64,000 bases of DNA, from contig OX439043.1 of the NCBI GenBank assembly GCA_949317995.1, positions 56,437,339 to 56,501,338 of the forward strand. The letters run 5' to 3'. Positions 1 through 12,800 of the stretch are shown piece by piece. This stretch comes from Acholoe squamosa (lineage: Eukaryota > Annelida > Polychaeta > Phyllodocida > Polynoidae). Position 1 is the stretch's first letter, and every line of letters begins with the position of its first letter. The notes beneath the pieces are model-generated. The model ran no database searches, was not told the DNA's origin, and saw nothing but the letters and a program-made list of their open reading frames with translations. The position numbers were made by a program, and so were the translations under genes.

Positions 1-1925
1 GGAGGTGAACTTGGACTAAGGGTTTAATCACCTGGAGTTGTGTCTGTGGATCCCCCCTCCCCCCGCGTGGTGAGGTGTAGCTACCTTTGTGTGGTCAGCC
101 TGTTGGACTTCCTGGGGTGTCCAGGTGAGCGGCATACAGTGTGCTGTCTGTATGCACACAGGGAGGACAATGCACAGTCTACGGACCAGGTGGTCACCAC
201 CAAAATAACTCAGGACTCAGGATCATAGGCCGAGGAAGTGTCACTGGGGCGTGCAGGGGGTGGGTGGGGGATAAGTAGTCTGGGGTATTTGGTGGGTGTT
301 GGGGGGGGGGGGTAGGAAGTTTTGTACGGGAGAGGTCGTTCCATCTGCGCGTGTCATATAGCGTGAGTTACACTTACTGATTGTTACTATTAATGGGTCT
401 CTGCGGGCAAACAAACCAATGTACTGAATTGAACTCTAGGTTCATTCATGGTAAGGTCGCAATGTCTCACTTACATTCATTTTATACACCGATTATAATT
501 AAATGCAATGGCCCTATTTCCATGTTGAATTGAATGTATTCTGAAAAAAAAAAAGACATGGAGAAATTAATGTTACCTTGGGTATCTTACCTTATATCTA
601 ATGCTTTTAACCACAGTTGTCTGATGAAATCTAATATTATGACGGGGATCCAACTCATTATGCATTAACCTAACCACGCGTAGGCAATGTTTGCCCGCAG
701 CTTACCACCTTGTGACGTAGCAGAGGCCTTCCTGTAACTCACGCTATTGGTTGACGTGGAACTTAGGAGGCATTGGTCCGGGGAGCGGGGGGGGGGAGGT
801 AATTGTTGCTTTACGCACAAGTTATCATAAGATCATATCAGCGTCGTTGATTGTGGTCAAATCAATTATCTGTTTTATTTGGCATGGAAAAATGAGCACT
901 GAGGGTGACTGCGTACAAAGAAAATATTTGAAAGACATGATGTTGGCCAGCCTTTGTCCCAAAGTGAACATACATAATGGTAAGAGCCTCACTTTGAATT
1001 TAGATCAATGTATAACAGCAAGAGTCTCTCACCCTCCCTTCCAATTGAGGGCCAAGGATACCAGCGAACCAACCTTGTAAAGTATCCAATGATGATAATA
1101 CATCCAATAATTGGGTCGACCCCCCCCCCATCCACAAGCCCCCCCCCCCCCCAAGCACACACAAGAAATGAATTCCCCTTTGCACTAACTACGACACCAC
1201 GCCCCACCAACCCAATCAGCAATGACATTTTGGTGGGTTTTAAGGCAGTGCAAGGATGGTTTAAGGTTTGGGGCTGAGTTAGGATTTAGACTATTAAACC
1301 GTACAGTGTAAACGACCTCTAGCCTGCATGGACTAACAGACGTCGTCGTGGTTCGGTGACGTTACAAGTGGGGGCATCGAGCGCCCACAATAACCCATGT
1401 GCTCTTTACCCACGTGCCTGTCGCGTGGTGTGGTGCCGGGGTGGTGCCTGGGGTGGTAGCGTCACCCGCCCCCCCCCCCCAATCCACCCGGCCAACCAAA
1501 TACACACTTAGATTTTTTAGCCACTTCTCTTGAGTCCACTTAGTTCGCTATACACCCACCAGGCGATGCTCCTGGTATGTAAAGACTAATCTAAACACAC
1601 TTACAGTGGGATTACAGTCACAACTGATTCAAAACTACTAGAAATAAAATTGCACAAATCAACCTTGTTACCATGTTTATATAGAAGCAACACGTCCACA
1701 CTGGTCTCAAAGTATTGAATCGACCCTTTAAACTGATTGTTATAAAACGTAGTCACAGACCATTCCTTATAATTATTGTAGGTATGAATATAGCCTCATT
1801 TTTTTTTGTAAAGGTAGCATCAGGATCCCGCCCAAATCTAGCAGAGAATCTCATACCTAACAAAACAGATGGTGGTTCAGTGTTCTACTCTAATACCATA
1901 ATGTAGATCTGGGTATCTACCACAC
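1..1925. other. No gene recognised
   Basis: Short open frames only, without splice-consistent or family signals. G or C homopolymers stand at about 300-312, 788-796, 1121-1129, 1141-1152 and 1471-1480. I see no terminal repeats or known element here. Confidence 0.6.
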
Positions 1926-1935
1926 TTGATATCCT

Positions 1936-2417
1936 GGTCCCTGCACTCCAAAGGCAGGACTGACATCCACCTGCGTTCCCCCTCCTCAAAAATGACCCCT
2001 TTTACACGGGTTTTTAGGTAAAAATGCACCCCTTTTTGCAGCAAAACACAGATTTTTTAAGGTAGAAATACACCCCTATTTTTAGCAAATGCCGACATTT
2101 ATTCCCTTTTCTAATCACTCTGAGGAGAAAGTTGTGGAAAAAGTGTTCATGGGATTCTGTAATTTGGAAACAATATGATAATATAGCTATGCAGCATATC
2201 AACAAGAGAATAAATAGGCCTACATCTACTTGTAGTTTAATATGAGGAGCTCTCAAATAAATTGGACCCCTTTTTCTTAGAGGCGCAGATTCTATTGAGA
2301 AAAAAAAAAAACCTTTTCCCAGACAACAGGGACATGCAGATTTATGGAAAAATTACCCTTTTCCATGTATTTGGGAACGCAGGTGGATGTCACTCATGAC
2401 TGGCAAGTGCAGGGACC
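1936..2417. mobile_element. Foldback element with about 45-bp terminal inverted repeats
   Basis: The left arm 1936-1980 (GGTCCCTGCACT ... GACATCCACCTGCGTTCCC) recurs inverted at 2373-2417 with a few mismatches and a 1-2 nt length difference. The interior repeats ACCCCTTTTT motifs (TTTTACACGGG, ATGCACCCCTTTTT, ATACACCCCTATTT, GGACCCCTTTTT). No coding capacity, so it is non-autonomous; the superfamily is unknown. Confidence 0.75.
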
Positions 2418-2430
2418 GGGCTTGATATGA

Positions 2431-3627
2431 TCAGCCAGATTACCTTCCAGAACCTCATTTGGATTACCCTGTCCTGCTGCCCTCCACCCTTCAACACCAC
2501 AGTAGTGAAACTCAGGACCTTTCCCTAGTTTGAGGAAGCGGTCCATGCCGGCCTCGGACCCCAAAAAAGAATATCTTAGGAAGCGATCCATGCATGCCGG
2601 CCTCAGGCCAAAAAATATATTGTAGGTAGGTTTCCGGGTACGTGGTCAAAAAGTAGTAAGGTAGGATTTTTCTTCTTTCCCCTACCTTGACCATATTGAC
2701 CATTGGATTGAATTATCATTAGTATTAATAATAAAGTCACAGATATTCATTCTCTCTTACCTCATCCAAATCATAAAGACTTTGGACAGAAATATCAGAT
2801 TCTATGCTTGCAGACTAAGGTAATTCTCATAATGTTAGAAATATGACATCTGTATGAAAACAAAGGAGGTGAAGGAAATATGAAAATCTTCTTGAAAATA
2901 TCTGAGGTAGGCCCTGTTTTAATAGCTGAGGTAGGTCACGTGTCTGCAAACCAAGCTTTTTTTCTCTTTACCTATAACTTCCCCGTCCCCTCCCACCTTA
3001 AGCTCACACACACTTCTACCAAAAATAGTCATCTTTTCGTCTTGTTGGTGTGTGTACGAGTAATGACCCCCATGTCTACGCGTGTCTCCATGCTGTGGTA
3101 GCCAAGCGGGTCCTGATTTCTGTCCCATTCTCCTCCTCACAAAGACTCGCGTGCTTTGTACAGGGTGTCAACACAAAATAAGCTATAAGTGCATGAGGGG
3201 TGAAGAGTGTGTGTATGGTGGAGGTTTCCACCTGTGTGGACAGGTGTATATATATGTGGATGTGTGACAAAGGATGGGTTTATATAAAGGAGGAGTTCAT
3301 CAAGTGTTTTGGTCCTATAAATCCATGTGATTGTGAAGCTGCCCTAAAAAAGCCCACGTGGCCAGGTAGAAAGGTATGGGTGGATGTATATTGATGTGCA
3401 GGTCGCCTGAAGTGAAAGTCGATCCAGGGAACTGGACAAAGATAGAGTAGATGACAACTTCTTTATTGGCTCCTGGCTATATATAGATCATGGAATGCTA
3501 AAATATGAATTTAATGTGAGTCTGTCTAGTATAGGAATACTACCTATTCATTCCTGTATAGTTACGTTGTTGGAAACACACTTGACTGCTTTACAAATGA
3601 TTTAAAATGAACAGAACAGTGAAAGCC
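2431..3627. other. No gene recognised
   Basis: An imperfect direct repeat (GAAGCGGTCCATGCCGGCCT at about 2536 and GAAGCGATCCATGCATGCCGG at about 2580) is the only structure seen. The rest holds no convincing frame. Confidence 0.5.
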
Positions 3628-5945
3628 TACCCAGCTAGCAAAACTCGTAATAAATCATGTGATTTTTACATCATGTGCTGATCTTCTTGTACATAATATT
3701 ATCACGTGAATTTTGTGGAAAAAAACCATCATATCTGCAAACCATTCTCACGTCACTATGTGACATCTTAGCATGTACTAATCATACGTTAATATGATGT
3801 ATTTTAAGCTCATCAAAAAGATGTTAATCTTGACATGTAAGTTGACTATGATACAAAATGTCATAAATAAGATGTTACCCATAGACATAATTTCAACGTA
3901 AGTACAACCATGCAAATAGGACGTGATATAAAGATGTCATCATTACATAAAAGATACTGTTGCACTCGGAACACTGATCAAAAATGTGAGCCAGCAAGGA
4001 GAAATGGGGGTTCCTGCGGGATTTACTACCTGTTTTAGCCACCAGGGGGAACCACTATGGGCTAGAATAGCAAAAATATGCCTAAAACTGTTATAGGGTA
4101 CTTTTTTATGGTGAATTCAATGATTTTAGATAAAACGTTCTATTTTGGGTGGAAAGGTTCCAAATTAGGCATGTAAAAAGAATGTTTTTGGGCCTAAATA
4201 GGCATTTTTGTTGATGTCTGTTGCCATGGAAACATGATTTTCATTCTAAATAGGAAAATCAATTATCCCATTTGAAAGAGTCTTTCACTAGGTGTATTAT
4301 GGTGAAAACAGAACGAAAATATCATTTCTAGATCAAAAGTTATAGGCAAAAGAAATAAAAAATTATGCTAATTATTGTCTGATTAGGATATCTCAATGAG
4401 AGATATCTTAGACATAAGAATATTATGTCTATTAGATGCGAATATCGCATCCTTCATGGACAGTCTGCAGAGGATATACATATAATACCTGTCTAGTCAA
4501 AGGTCTTTACAGGTATTCATATCCACAGAGTGCGCAACACACATTCATCCTAGCCCAAAAGCTGGCGTATGATGTTCGTTTGAAGTCAATATTGGTTCTT
4601 ACATATATATTTTCTTAAGCCCCAAAAGAGGTGTCCATAAAGTGCAATGCTTGTCCAGTCATTATTTCTCCTTTAAAATGTTGCAGAAACATCGTAGTAC
4701 ACATTTAAAAAGACTTTTGTTTCAGTTTATTCCAACAACTGCAGGCAGTTGTTTAACTTTGATCCAACTTTTGATTGGGAATGTGGCAATTCAGATCAGA
4801 AAGTCAGTAAAGTGCTAGATGAGACCCCTCGTGTCTGATACCAGAACTATCTAGGAGATATAATGGTGATGTAATATTGACGTCATATTCTTACAAGAAT
4901 TAAACATCTTTAAATTCACATCATATGACATAAATATCTCCTGTGGCATTCAATAAATATGTATTTGTAGAATTTGTGGGTAGCACATCATTTTCCAACA
5001 CAAAAGAGACAAGAAATAGATGTAGCTCTGTAATGACCCAAGTTTAATGAGATTAAGATGTCCTTTAGACATTGTGATAAGTAGAAAACTCAACCGCTTT
5101 TACTTTATCAATATATTGTACATTATACCATTCATATGACATCCATTATCGCTCACTATACCATACTCGCCTATAGGACTCAGTATGGAGGCCTAGTGGA
5201 GCCACCATCTTGAATTTCGCTGGTTGAGCTAAAATCAACTGATAAGATATACCATGATGGGTACCTTGTCCCTGGTAAACACCCACTTCCAGGGACATGC
5301 TGGTCCCATCTTATCAGTTCTTATCAGTGTGTGTCACCGGAACCAGCTCCAGACCAGCTAGTGGCCTATAATGTATGCAGTAGTACCACACCCTACCGCT
5401 AGGGGTGGTACACCTGATGGTCATTGTGTATATATACAGCCAGGTACTAGTACACCTGCCAGCATTACCAACTAGCTACTCACTGAGTTACCAGCATGTA
5501 CCTTTGTACAATAAGGCTATCCTCAATTATCCACTAATCGCCAACTTCTTGTTATCACTATGTTCATGTATTGGCTATAATACCCCATAGCTAGATATGA
5601 CAACATCAATCATATGTCACTATTATTACATTGCAGAATAATGACTACAAGATGTATCTTTGATGTTGAATGGCACACATCTTTTTAACATCTCTAACAT
5701 GACTGCATTTATGACAGCATGATGATGTGTTTGATTGCACCAGATAAAGACATAATCATGACACTGAACAGCACATGTCTTTTTTACATCCTATATAGGA
5801 TGTAACTCTTACATCAACACTCAGTAAATTCCTCATGTAAAAGTTTTTACCTCCTAATGACATAATTATCTGGTTGGTTTCATGTTATTACATGAATATG
5901 ACAAGTTTTGGATGTCTTATTTATGTAAGGTGCTATAGCTGGGTA
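3628..5945. mobile_element. 2.3-kb non-autonomous DNA element with 10-bp TIR and subterminal repeats
   Basis: TACCCAGCTA (3628-3637) is inverted at 5936-5945. The outer 300-400 bp at each end are crowded with short GACATC/GATGTC and ATGACAT motifs in both orientations, while the core (about 4000-4850) lacks them. No transposase frame is present. A SINE-like copy (5168-5370) lies inside. The TIR resembles that of 17080-19186 (TCCCAGGTAACAA). Confidence 0.55.
5168..5370 (+). mobile_element. SINE-like repeat, copy A (partial)
   Basis: The stretch from CCTATAGGACTCAGTATGGA to CAGCTAGTGGCC matches 37441-37631 closely and the reverse complement of about 8310-8514. It contains CCACTTCCAGGGACATGCTG, identical in all three copies. 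The 3' tail region seen at 8128-8300 is missing here. Confidence 0.8.
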
Positions 5946-5978
5946 ATCATGTTAAGCTCCAAGATTACATGCATACTC

Positions 5979-6169
5979 TCAGGCTTCCCTAGCCCACTTA
6001 AAAGGGTCTACTTCTCATCTTTCCTATCCACTCAGGATGTGTGTGGTGCACACATGCGTGGGTGCTGACACATTCCTCTGTGAAATTGTGTAATGTCGTT
6101 CTCGCCATGAATATGACCTTAGCTGTCGAAATGGCGTTGAACATCTATTACTCACTCACTCACTCACTC
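5979..6169 (+). mobile_element. SINE-like repeat, copy D, internally deleted, with 12-bp target duplication
   Basis: It has the 5' end (CTTCCCTAGCCC) and the 3' part (CTTTCCTATCC ... CATGAATATGACCTTAGCT) of the element seen in full at 8128-8538, but lacks the roughly 200-bp core. It ends in a (CTCA)n tail. ACATGCATACTC stands on both sides (5967-5978 and 6170-6181), a target-site duplication that fixes both ends and points to LINE-type retroposition. Confidence 0.8.
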
Positions 6170-6487
6170 ACATGCATACTCAAAATTACTATGTGGAGAA
6201 AGATGGGCATTGAAATAAAAAGAAGTATGGAATATACATTGTAGGTATAGATGATATTCTCGCATGTACAGTATGCATGCATGGGAGGAGGTAAGTATTG
6301 GAGGTTATGGAGTTCATAAGGTATTTTCATGTGTTGCCCCCAGGGTTATTATACTCCCCTCATACCATATGCACCCACCCTGAAACCTTCAACCTTCATA
6401 GTATACCCCACCCACGTGTCTAGGCGTGTCAGGGTGGTTACAGGTCAGGAGGTGAACCCTGATTGTCACAGGGCACGAGGGAAGCAT

Positions 6488-6701
6488 GTGCCTATACATG
6501 GGTAAAAAGTGACGCTGTGATGCAGGGGTTTTAAAAAGTGATGCTCTTGGCGCAGGGGTTTTAAAAAGTGACGGACGGTGATACTTTCAAAAGTTCCCAG
6601 TACATTGGCATATATATAAATAGTGACGGAGTGACGTGCCATCCATCCTAAAAAGTGACGGTGTGACGTCCTAAAAATTTTGAGCACCCATGTATAGGCA
6701 C
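6488..6701. mobile_element. MITE with 16-bp perfect TIR and internal tandem motif
   Basis: GTGCCTATACATGGGT (6488-6503) is exactly inverted at 6686-6701. Inside, GGGGTTTTAAAAAGTGAYG recurs about every 35 nt (three good copies, two partial). No coding capacity. Confidence 0.75.
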
Positions 6702-6704
6702 AAG

Positions 6705-8119
6705 CACAAAATGGCACCAGGCCTTGTTTCTTGTACCCAAGGTGAAGACAGACGATTGTCCATGACGTCTTTTAACCAATTTTCAACCTAATGACCAATA
6801 GGGAAATCAATAAAAACGTAAAAAAAAAAAAAATTATGCCAAGTGGGATGTATATGAAGGGCCGCCATCCAAAAGAAGAGTATGCAACTAACAGTGCAAA
6901 TGCTTTGCTCGCAAGCAGACCGTGGATCATGAAGAACAATAAACAATAGATTACGTGTGCAATTTGGTGAAAGTTCATGTGCATGGATACACCTGTAATT
7001 TCACGATCCTGTGTATGACACGTGTCAAGATGTATGCATGATGATGGTGGTACATCATGTAAGACGTGTCACAAGTCATTAAGAGGGGTGAGATAAGACA
7101 CCCCGAGTCTTGAACCACCTGCAGGGTGTCTTAGCTCAGGCCGTAGCCTCTTTTAAACCGTCATATACCCCCTCTGGCAGAGTCATGTAGCATTATCTTG
7201 TTCACTGGATATTTCAGTTTTATGAATTCAATTATTTAGAACATATATACATGTACAATGAAAATATCGTACTGAACAAGGGTTTTTGAGCTACGTCTAT
7301 GTTTCATTCAAATCATCGTCTTTTTTATTTGTTTTTAACATTATTGTTGTCATATAATTTTTAGATGCATTTTCGATGTTATAATACAACAAAACCTGAA
7401 TGTCTCCATCTACATCTAAAAGAGGCCTAACAAGCAAAATAAACCTGGACCAATCATTTGACTCTAAAGATAGCAGTTGACAACAATTTTATCATTTTAC
7501 CATTAGAGACATTATGTAACAGGCCCCAGTGAATATTACACTACATGTAAAGGTGTGACATGGTCCATGTACCAAGGGTGTTCACAGGGATACAGGTCAT
7601 ACCAACAGGGTGCCCTTGTCCATAGCTCAACCCCTACCAGCTATGGGCCTACCCATTCATCATATCTTTGTCATCTCACAATGCACAATGGGCGATTCAT
7701 ATAGAAGTCTACATGTAAAGGTCTTTGTCAGCCCAGGATGTGTAACATACATTTATGTCTCTGGACAAGTAATTTGAACTAGGTTTTCCTTTCTTCTTTT
7801 CATTTTTTCCCTTTGAAATCAGTCTGTAACTCTCTCCTGATATTTCAATTATATTCAGTGCACTAACCATAATCCTGTTTCACATTTGTGTGTACACCAT
7901 ATATGTATTTTCCTATGTTAAGTCAACTAAACCTATATACCGTGGTATATCATTTAAGCTCAGCTGATTATGTCTCTGTTTCTGTTAAATTCTATCGTGT
8001 CACTAAATTTCTAAATGTGAAATATCAAGTTGAGGGGCTTACATGTAAAATTAATGGAAAATGAGTCTACAATTAATCACATTCACATCTGGAAGAGGTC
8101 ATCATTTATCATATCCATA
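6705..8119. other. No gene recognised
   Basis: AT-rich sequence with several TACATGTA octamers (about 7249, 7545, 7711, 8041). I see no supported gene or repeat ends. Confidence 0.5.
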
Positions 8120-8127
8120 TTATCAAG

Positions 8128-8538
8128 AGTGTATGAGTAAGTGAGTGAGTGTGTGAATGAGTATCATTGTGATTAGCATCATTTTGATAGCTAAGGTCAT
8201 ACTCATGGTAAGAAATTCAAGTGCATTGACAATTTCACAGATGAATGTGTTTGTGCCCACGCATATATCTGCACCAGACACACCAAGAAGAGGATAGGAA
8301 AGAGGAGATATTGGCTGCAAGCGGGTCTGGAGCTGGTTTTGGCGACATCCACTGGTAAGAACTGATATTAAAGATGGGACCAGCATGTCCCTGGAAGTGG
8401 GTGTTCACCAGGTAAAAGGTACCCATCATGGTATGTCTAATCAGTGGGTTTTACCTCAACCAGCGAAATTCAAGATTGTGGATCTACTAGGCATTCATAC
8501 TGAGTCCTATAGGCCCCTTTCATTGGGCTAGGGAAGCT
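8128..8538 (-). mobile_element. SINE-like repeat, copy B, fullest copy
   Basis: Read on the minus strand it runs from GCTTCCCTAGCCC through the shared core (TCCAGGGACATGCTGGTCCC) and the GGTGCAGATATATGCGTGGG region to a (CTCA)n-like tail at 8131-8155. It joins the core seen in copies A and C with the 3' part seen in copy D, proving they are one family. TAGCCCAATGAAAGG near the 5' end resembles a pol III A box; no clear B box was found. Confidence 0.8.
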
Positions 8539-8892
8539 CTATGTCATCATGCCTTCTGCTTATTAGACTAGTTTCACGCTGCATGAAAGAACAATAAAAC
8601 CTGATTGACCATCATTTCAGGCCCTTTGTGTGATCTGTAGGGTCACCCCTGGATAGGGCTCTGAGCTTGGACCACTTATATTAATAACTTATAGAAATGT
8701 CAACCACATCTGTCATCATGTAGTTGCCCATTGGGTAGCAGCAAGCAGGATACATCATCAACCAATCTCTGTATTCATCTTTTGGGTACATTATGTAACA
8801 ACTGGCCCCCAACATGCTGGCTGCTATCAGTACTTAAACATCTCTACAGGTACCAGATCAAGCATAGGCCGTTCCATTGGGCGTCCTTACTA

Positions 8893-9189
8893 AGGGAGTG
8901 ATCATTTTTTAACAACAGGGGGGTCAGAATTTTTTCAACCCCTTGACCGGGGGGTCAGAATTTTTTCAATACCTCTGATGGGGGGGTCAAAATAATTTCA
9001 CCTGTTTTCAGTGGAAAACCCCGCGCGTTACTATAGGCTAAAAGGGGACGTCCGCGCGCGATTTTTGTCCCTTATGGGGGGGTCGAAAAAAATTTACCCC
9101 CTCAAGAGGGGGGGGTGGTCGAAAATTTTTTCGCGCGTTCGCGCGCAAACCCACCAGCCCCCCCTGTTGTTAAAAAATGATCACTCCCT
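8893..9189. mobile_element. MITE, AGGGAGTGATC family, copy 1
   Basis: The TIR AGGGAGTGATCATTTTTTAA continues to CAACAGGGGGG and is inverted at the right end (to 9189). The interior is a run of G-rich and C-rich blocks separated by AATTTTTTC, plus the motif GCGCGTTACTATAGGCTAAAA. Related copies are at 35301-35622 and 40071-40392, both in the opposite orientation. Confidence 0.9.
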
Positions 9190-9674
9190 AAGGCCCAGGC
9201 CCATTCTCCAGCATCCGTCAGCGGCTATTGATACCAGTTCAATAAAGAGCGGCAGGGGTATGTATACATGTATTGGGTGGATCAGTGAGCCTGAGCATTT
9301 TCCTAAGCAAAGGGTGCAGCTTACACCCGGGGTTTTAATCATTGAGTTAATGGACTTAAGATATGTATCCAGTTCAATCTATTAGATTGTAATCCCTTCC
9401 TATCATTACTGAATTATGTTCATTCAAGTCACCTGTGTATTTTGTTTTAACTCTCATCTAGTTGTTTTCATCTAAATTGACGTTTCTGGGAGAGGTACAC
9501 ATGAAACCTGGCTGTAAATTGCATAAATCCAAGATGACCCCTTGAACACCTCTCCTCTTTTCACTCCCTTTCAAATGCCTGGATCTAACCCTTTTAGACT
9601 ACCACCTGCTGGTAGCCTGGATTATGTAACTTTGAAAATAACCCTTTAAGGACAGCATGACACCTTACCAATAG

Positions 9675-9892
9675 TACCGTAAATCGTAACAGGCATACCT
9701 TGTGAGCCTACCTGCGCCTTACAGAACGTGGTTGAATCCAAGATGCGTCATACAAGCGAGGTTTTATACTATTAAACAGTACTAAAATGACCAAAATATA
9801 AATGCAGATTTACGCGTCCCATACATGTAGCATTTCCTTCAACCCCGGGTACGTCTTATACACGAGGTGCATATGAGAGGATTTGTGGTACC
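9675..9892. mobile_element. Decayed copy of the ACCGTA TIR family
   Basis: TACCGTAAATCGT at the left and TTTGTGGTACC at the right, with inner GCGCCTTAC, GCGTCATAC and ACGTCTTATAC motifs, resemble the elements at 42511-42803 and 57537-57786. The ends are heavily eroded. Confidence 0.35.
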
Positions 9893-12800
9893 TTATTAGT
9901 ATGAGGTATTAGAATGAGTGATTAATTTTGATAGATCTAAGCCCCCTAGAAAAGAGTAAAGGATCAAAAATTGAGCGGAGATGTTCACAGATGAATGATA
10001 AAACACTAGTGGGGAAATCGATTGACGGACGATGACAGAGGGGGTACTGGTGACGTCATATACACAGCCCCTGAGAATAAACCAAACTTTTTTAGACCCA
10101 ACTCTATGACAAGCAAGTCTACTGAAAGTTGGTTTAGACCTGTGCTCGTCTATTCCTAGTGATGACCAAAACCGATGGCCAGTTCAGTTCTTCCATCAAT
10201 TCTGATCTGACCTCCACCGAAGTTTCCACATCCTGTTTATATTATAGGCATTCACTGCTTCTTTACTGGCAAATTTATACAGAAGCTGAAATGGAGCATG
10301 TGAATCCATTATAAAAATCAGATTTTAGGTACACAAAAGGGGCTAACCACAGAGGTTTACGGGATACTAGTGTTGCCATGGTAATTTGGTGCTGCCGTGG
10401 TTGTGAAAGGCGGGATTCTGGGGTGTGACACCTGATACCTGGAGGTTGCTAGGGGGTGGGGGGGGGGGTGCGCTGGCAAATGACTGCCACCTGTTTGGAG
10501 GGTTGGATGTATGTAGCCAGTGGTGGGAGAGGGGTGCGGCTTATAGTCCATCCAGAAGCATATGGTACTTCTCCTTCAAAAAAAGAAGAAGAAAAAAAAA
10601 GAAGACAAGAACAGAAAAAAGACATCGGAAGATCTATCCCTCCTTCCTGCCTGTAGCATTAGGGTAATAAAAGCAGTCTTCAAGAACCACGGAGGTATTA
10701 TAGGAATATCATTCCTAGGCTAATCCAAGTAACTCCGTTTTTGGGGGAAGCGGGACCATGCACCGGGGAGAGGGTTGTTTCTAAGTGATGAAGTCCAATA
10801 TTCTGTAGAGCTTTTTTTCAGCACCCTTGACTCATATATTCCTCTGACGTGTTTCCCGGCGTGTTTCACACCAGGGAGTCTTTAAGAACTAGAGGTTCCA
10901 TAAAGCCTCCCTGATTCTACATACAGTACAAGTCAACTATTTTCATGAACAGGTGGACACACCATACATCACCTGTGGTTTTGAGGTGGGCCATAATACA
11001 AGGTACAGAGAGGGGGTAAGGTGTCCACCCCACCTTACCCCATCCCACATCCCCTCAAGACACGACCCTTCATCACCTGCCTCACCACGCATGTATTTGT
11101 GGCTGCCAACAAAGCAGACGACATTTGCCCCGAAAGCATTCAAAGATCCGTCAAGACTTTCCCGCGCTTTTCGTGCAGGGCGGGCTGTGACCTTTTAACG
11201 TGAATAAAACAGGAACAAAACCTGGGTTAAAAGGGGTGAATGGTATGATATAATGCTTCTATGTGGGACGTGGTGGGTGCATGAGTGGAACCTGGAGGTG
11301 GTGAAGGGGGGGGGGGTGAATTGACCAAGAGGGGTATCTGTGAAAATATTGGTTTGTGAAGTGTGTTGGAAGTTGGTTATTTCTACCTGAAATTGGATTT
11401 AGTTTGGTCAAAGGAGAAAAGGCTAATGATTACAAATACACGTAGACCCTCTCTTATAAGTATATTAAAATAGCAACTCGAATGGAACCCAAGTAGAATG
11501 TCCATGCAAAGAGAAAGTCTATTGAAGTTTAACTTTAGGACGTAGAAATTTAAGATGGACGATACGGTCCAAAAGGCCAAAATTTTGGACACTTCACTAT
11601 ACCATGAACAATTTCATTGTACTTTTTGGAGTCTATGATAGTGTGGTTAGACATTTAATACTGATACATGCATCAAAGGACATACATGTATAATGGAATT
11701 AAGCCAAAAATGCCCTAAGACTTATAAGCAGGCAGCCTCTACCACATGTTGGGGAAGATCTAGATATATTATTTTTATCATTAGCCTCTACATACCATCC
11801 CTCATACGTCTAAGTAATATTTTGGCAACATCATCCCCCTGGCATCATCCCAAACAGTGAATAATCTATCTGACCACATCGTCAAACTTTCCAGAAGGAA
11901 CCTCTCATTAAATTTAGGGTGGTCTATGACGGGATCAGACGAGTACATGTATTACATGATCAGATATCATATGACAATAAAACCAGATTCTCTGATGTAG
12001 ACCTTCTTCAGTCCCCAAATGGATTATACAACTTGTCACATCTGTGCCCATTTTCCCATGTCCACAGGCGTACACATGGATTCTTCATGGACATTGGCAT
12101 GTAGGTTCAAGGCTAAACACTCTAACAGTTAATACTATAATAATATACATGTACACAAGCCACTGATATAAGCTAAAACATTGAATGTGGGGCCAATAAT
12201 ACTGGTCCAAGGGTTCAGACCCACTGTCTCCATTAAATCGATCAGCCTTGGCATCATGATTCTGATAGTTACATGATGCATTCCCGGAGGAGGGTTGGTG
12301 CGATGATATGACGGTAGAATGCCAATCCAATTCTAAGACTGTAACTCGAGTTGTTTGCCATGACGACAAATCCCCACCTCCTTCAGTCAGCACCAAATAC
12401 ACCTGCTAATCTCATCCTAATCTTTATTTTGTGCTAGGTTGCCAATTAATTGCGATAAGACACTTTTATTGTGAAGTTTGTATCACTTTTTGATATCATT
12501 AGGTGCCATTGGGCTGAGAGCGTGAACTGATAAGGAGAAGAAAGATACGGTTAGTGTGTAAGGGATGTAGTATCGAGATAAGGACTGAGCTTGGGAATCT
12601 GTGCACTCAGTTACCCATATAAGGTCATGTCGGGTTCCCCAGCGTAGGCCGCCATCTTGCACTATGAAGTAATTTGCAACTATACGACTCTTGTTCCAGA
12701 TGATCCCCGTAACTAGTTAAGTAATGGAATTACAAATCATCTTTATGGTTAAAGGTATGTGATTATAATGTTTCAGTTCTAGCTCTGCTATCCTTTGCTG

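Noticed and set aside
9011-9385. 124-codon frame with PARYYR motif
   Set aside because: It lies largely in the MITE 8893-9189; a similar PARYYR frame occurs in the copy at 35301-35622, so it is a translation of the repeat.
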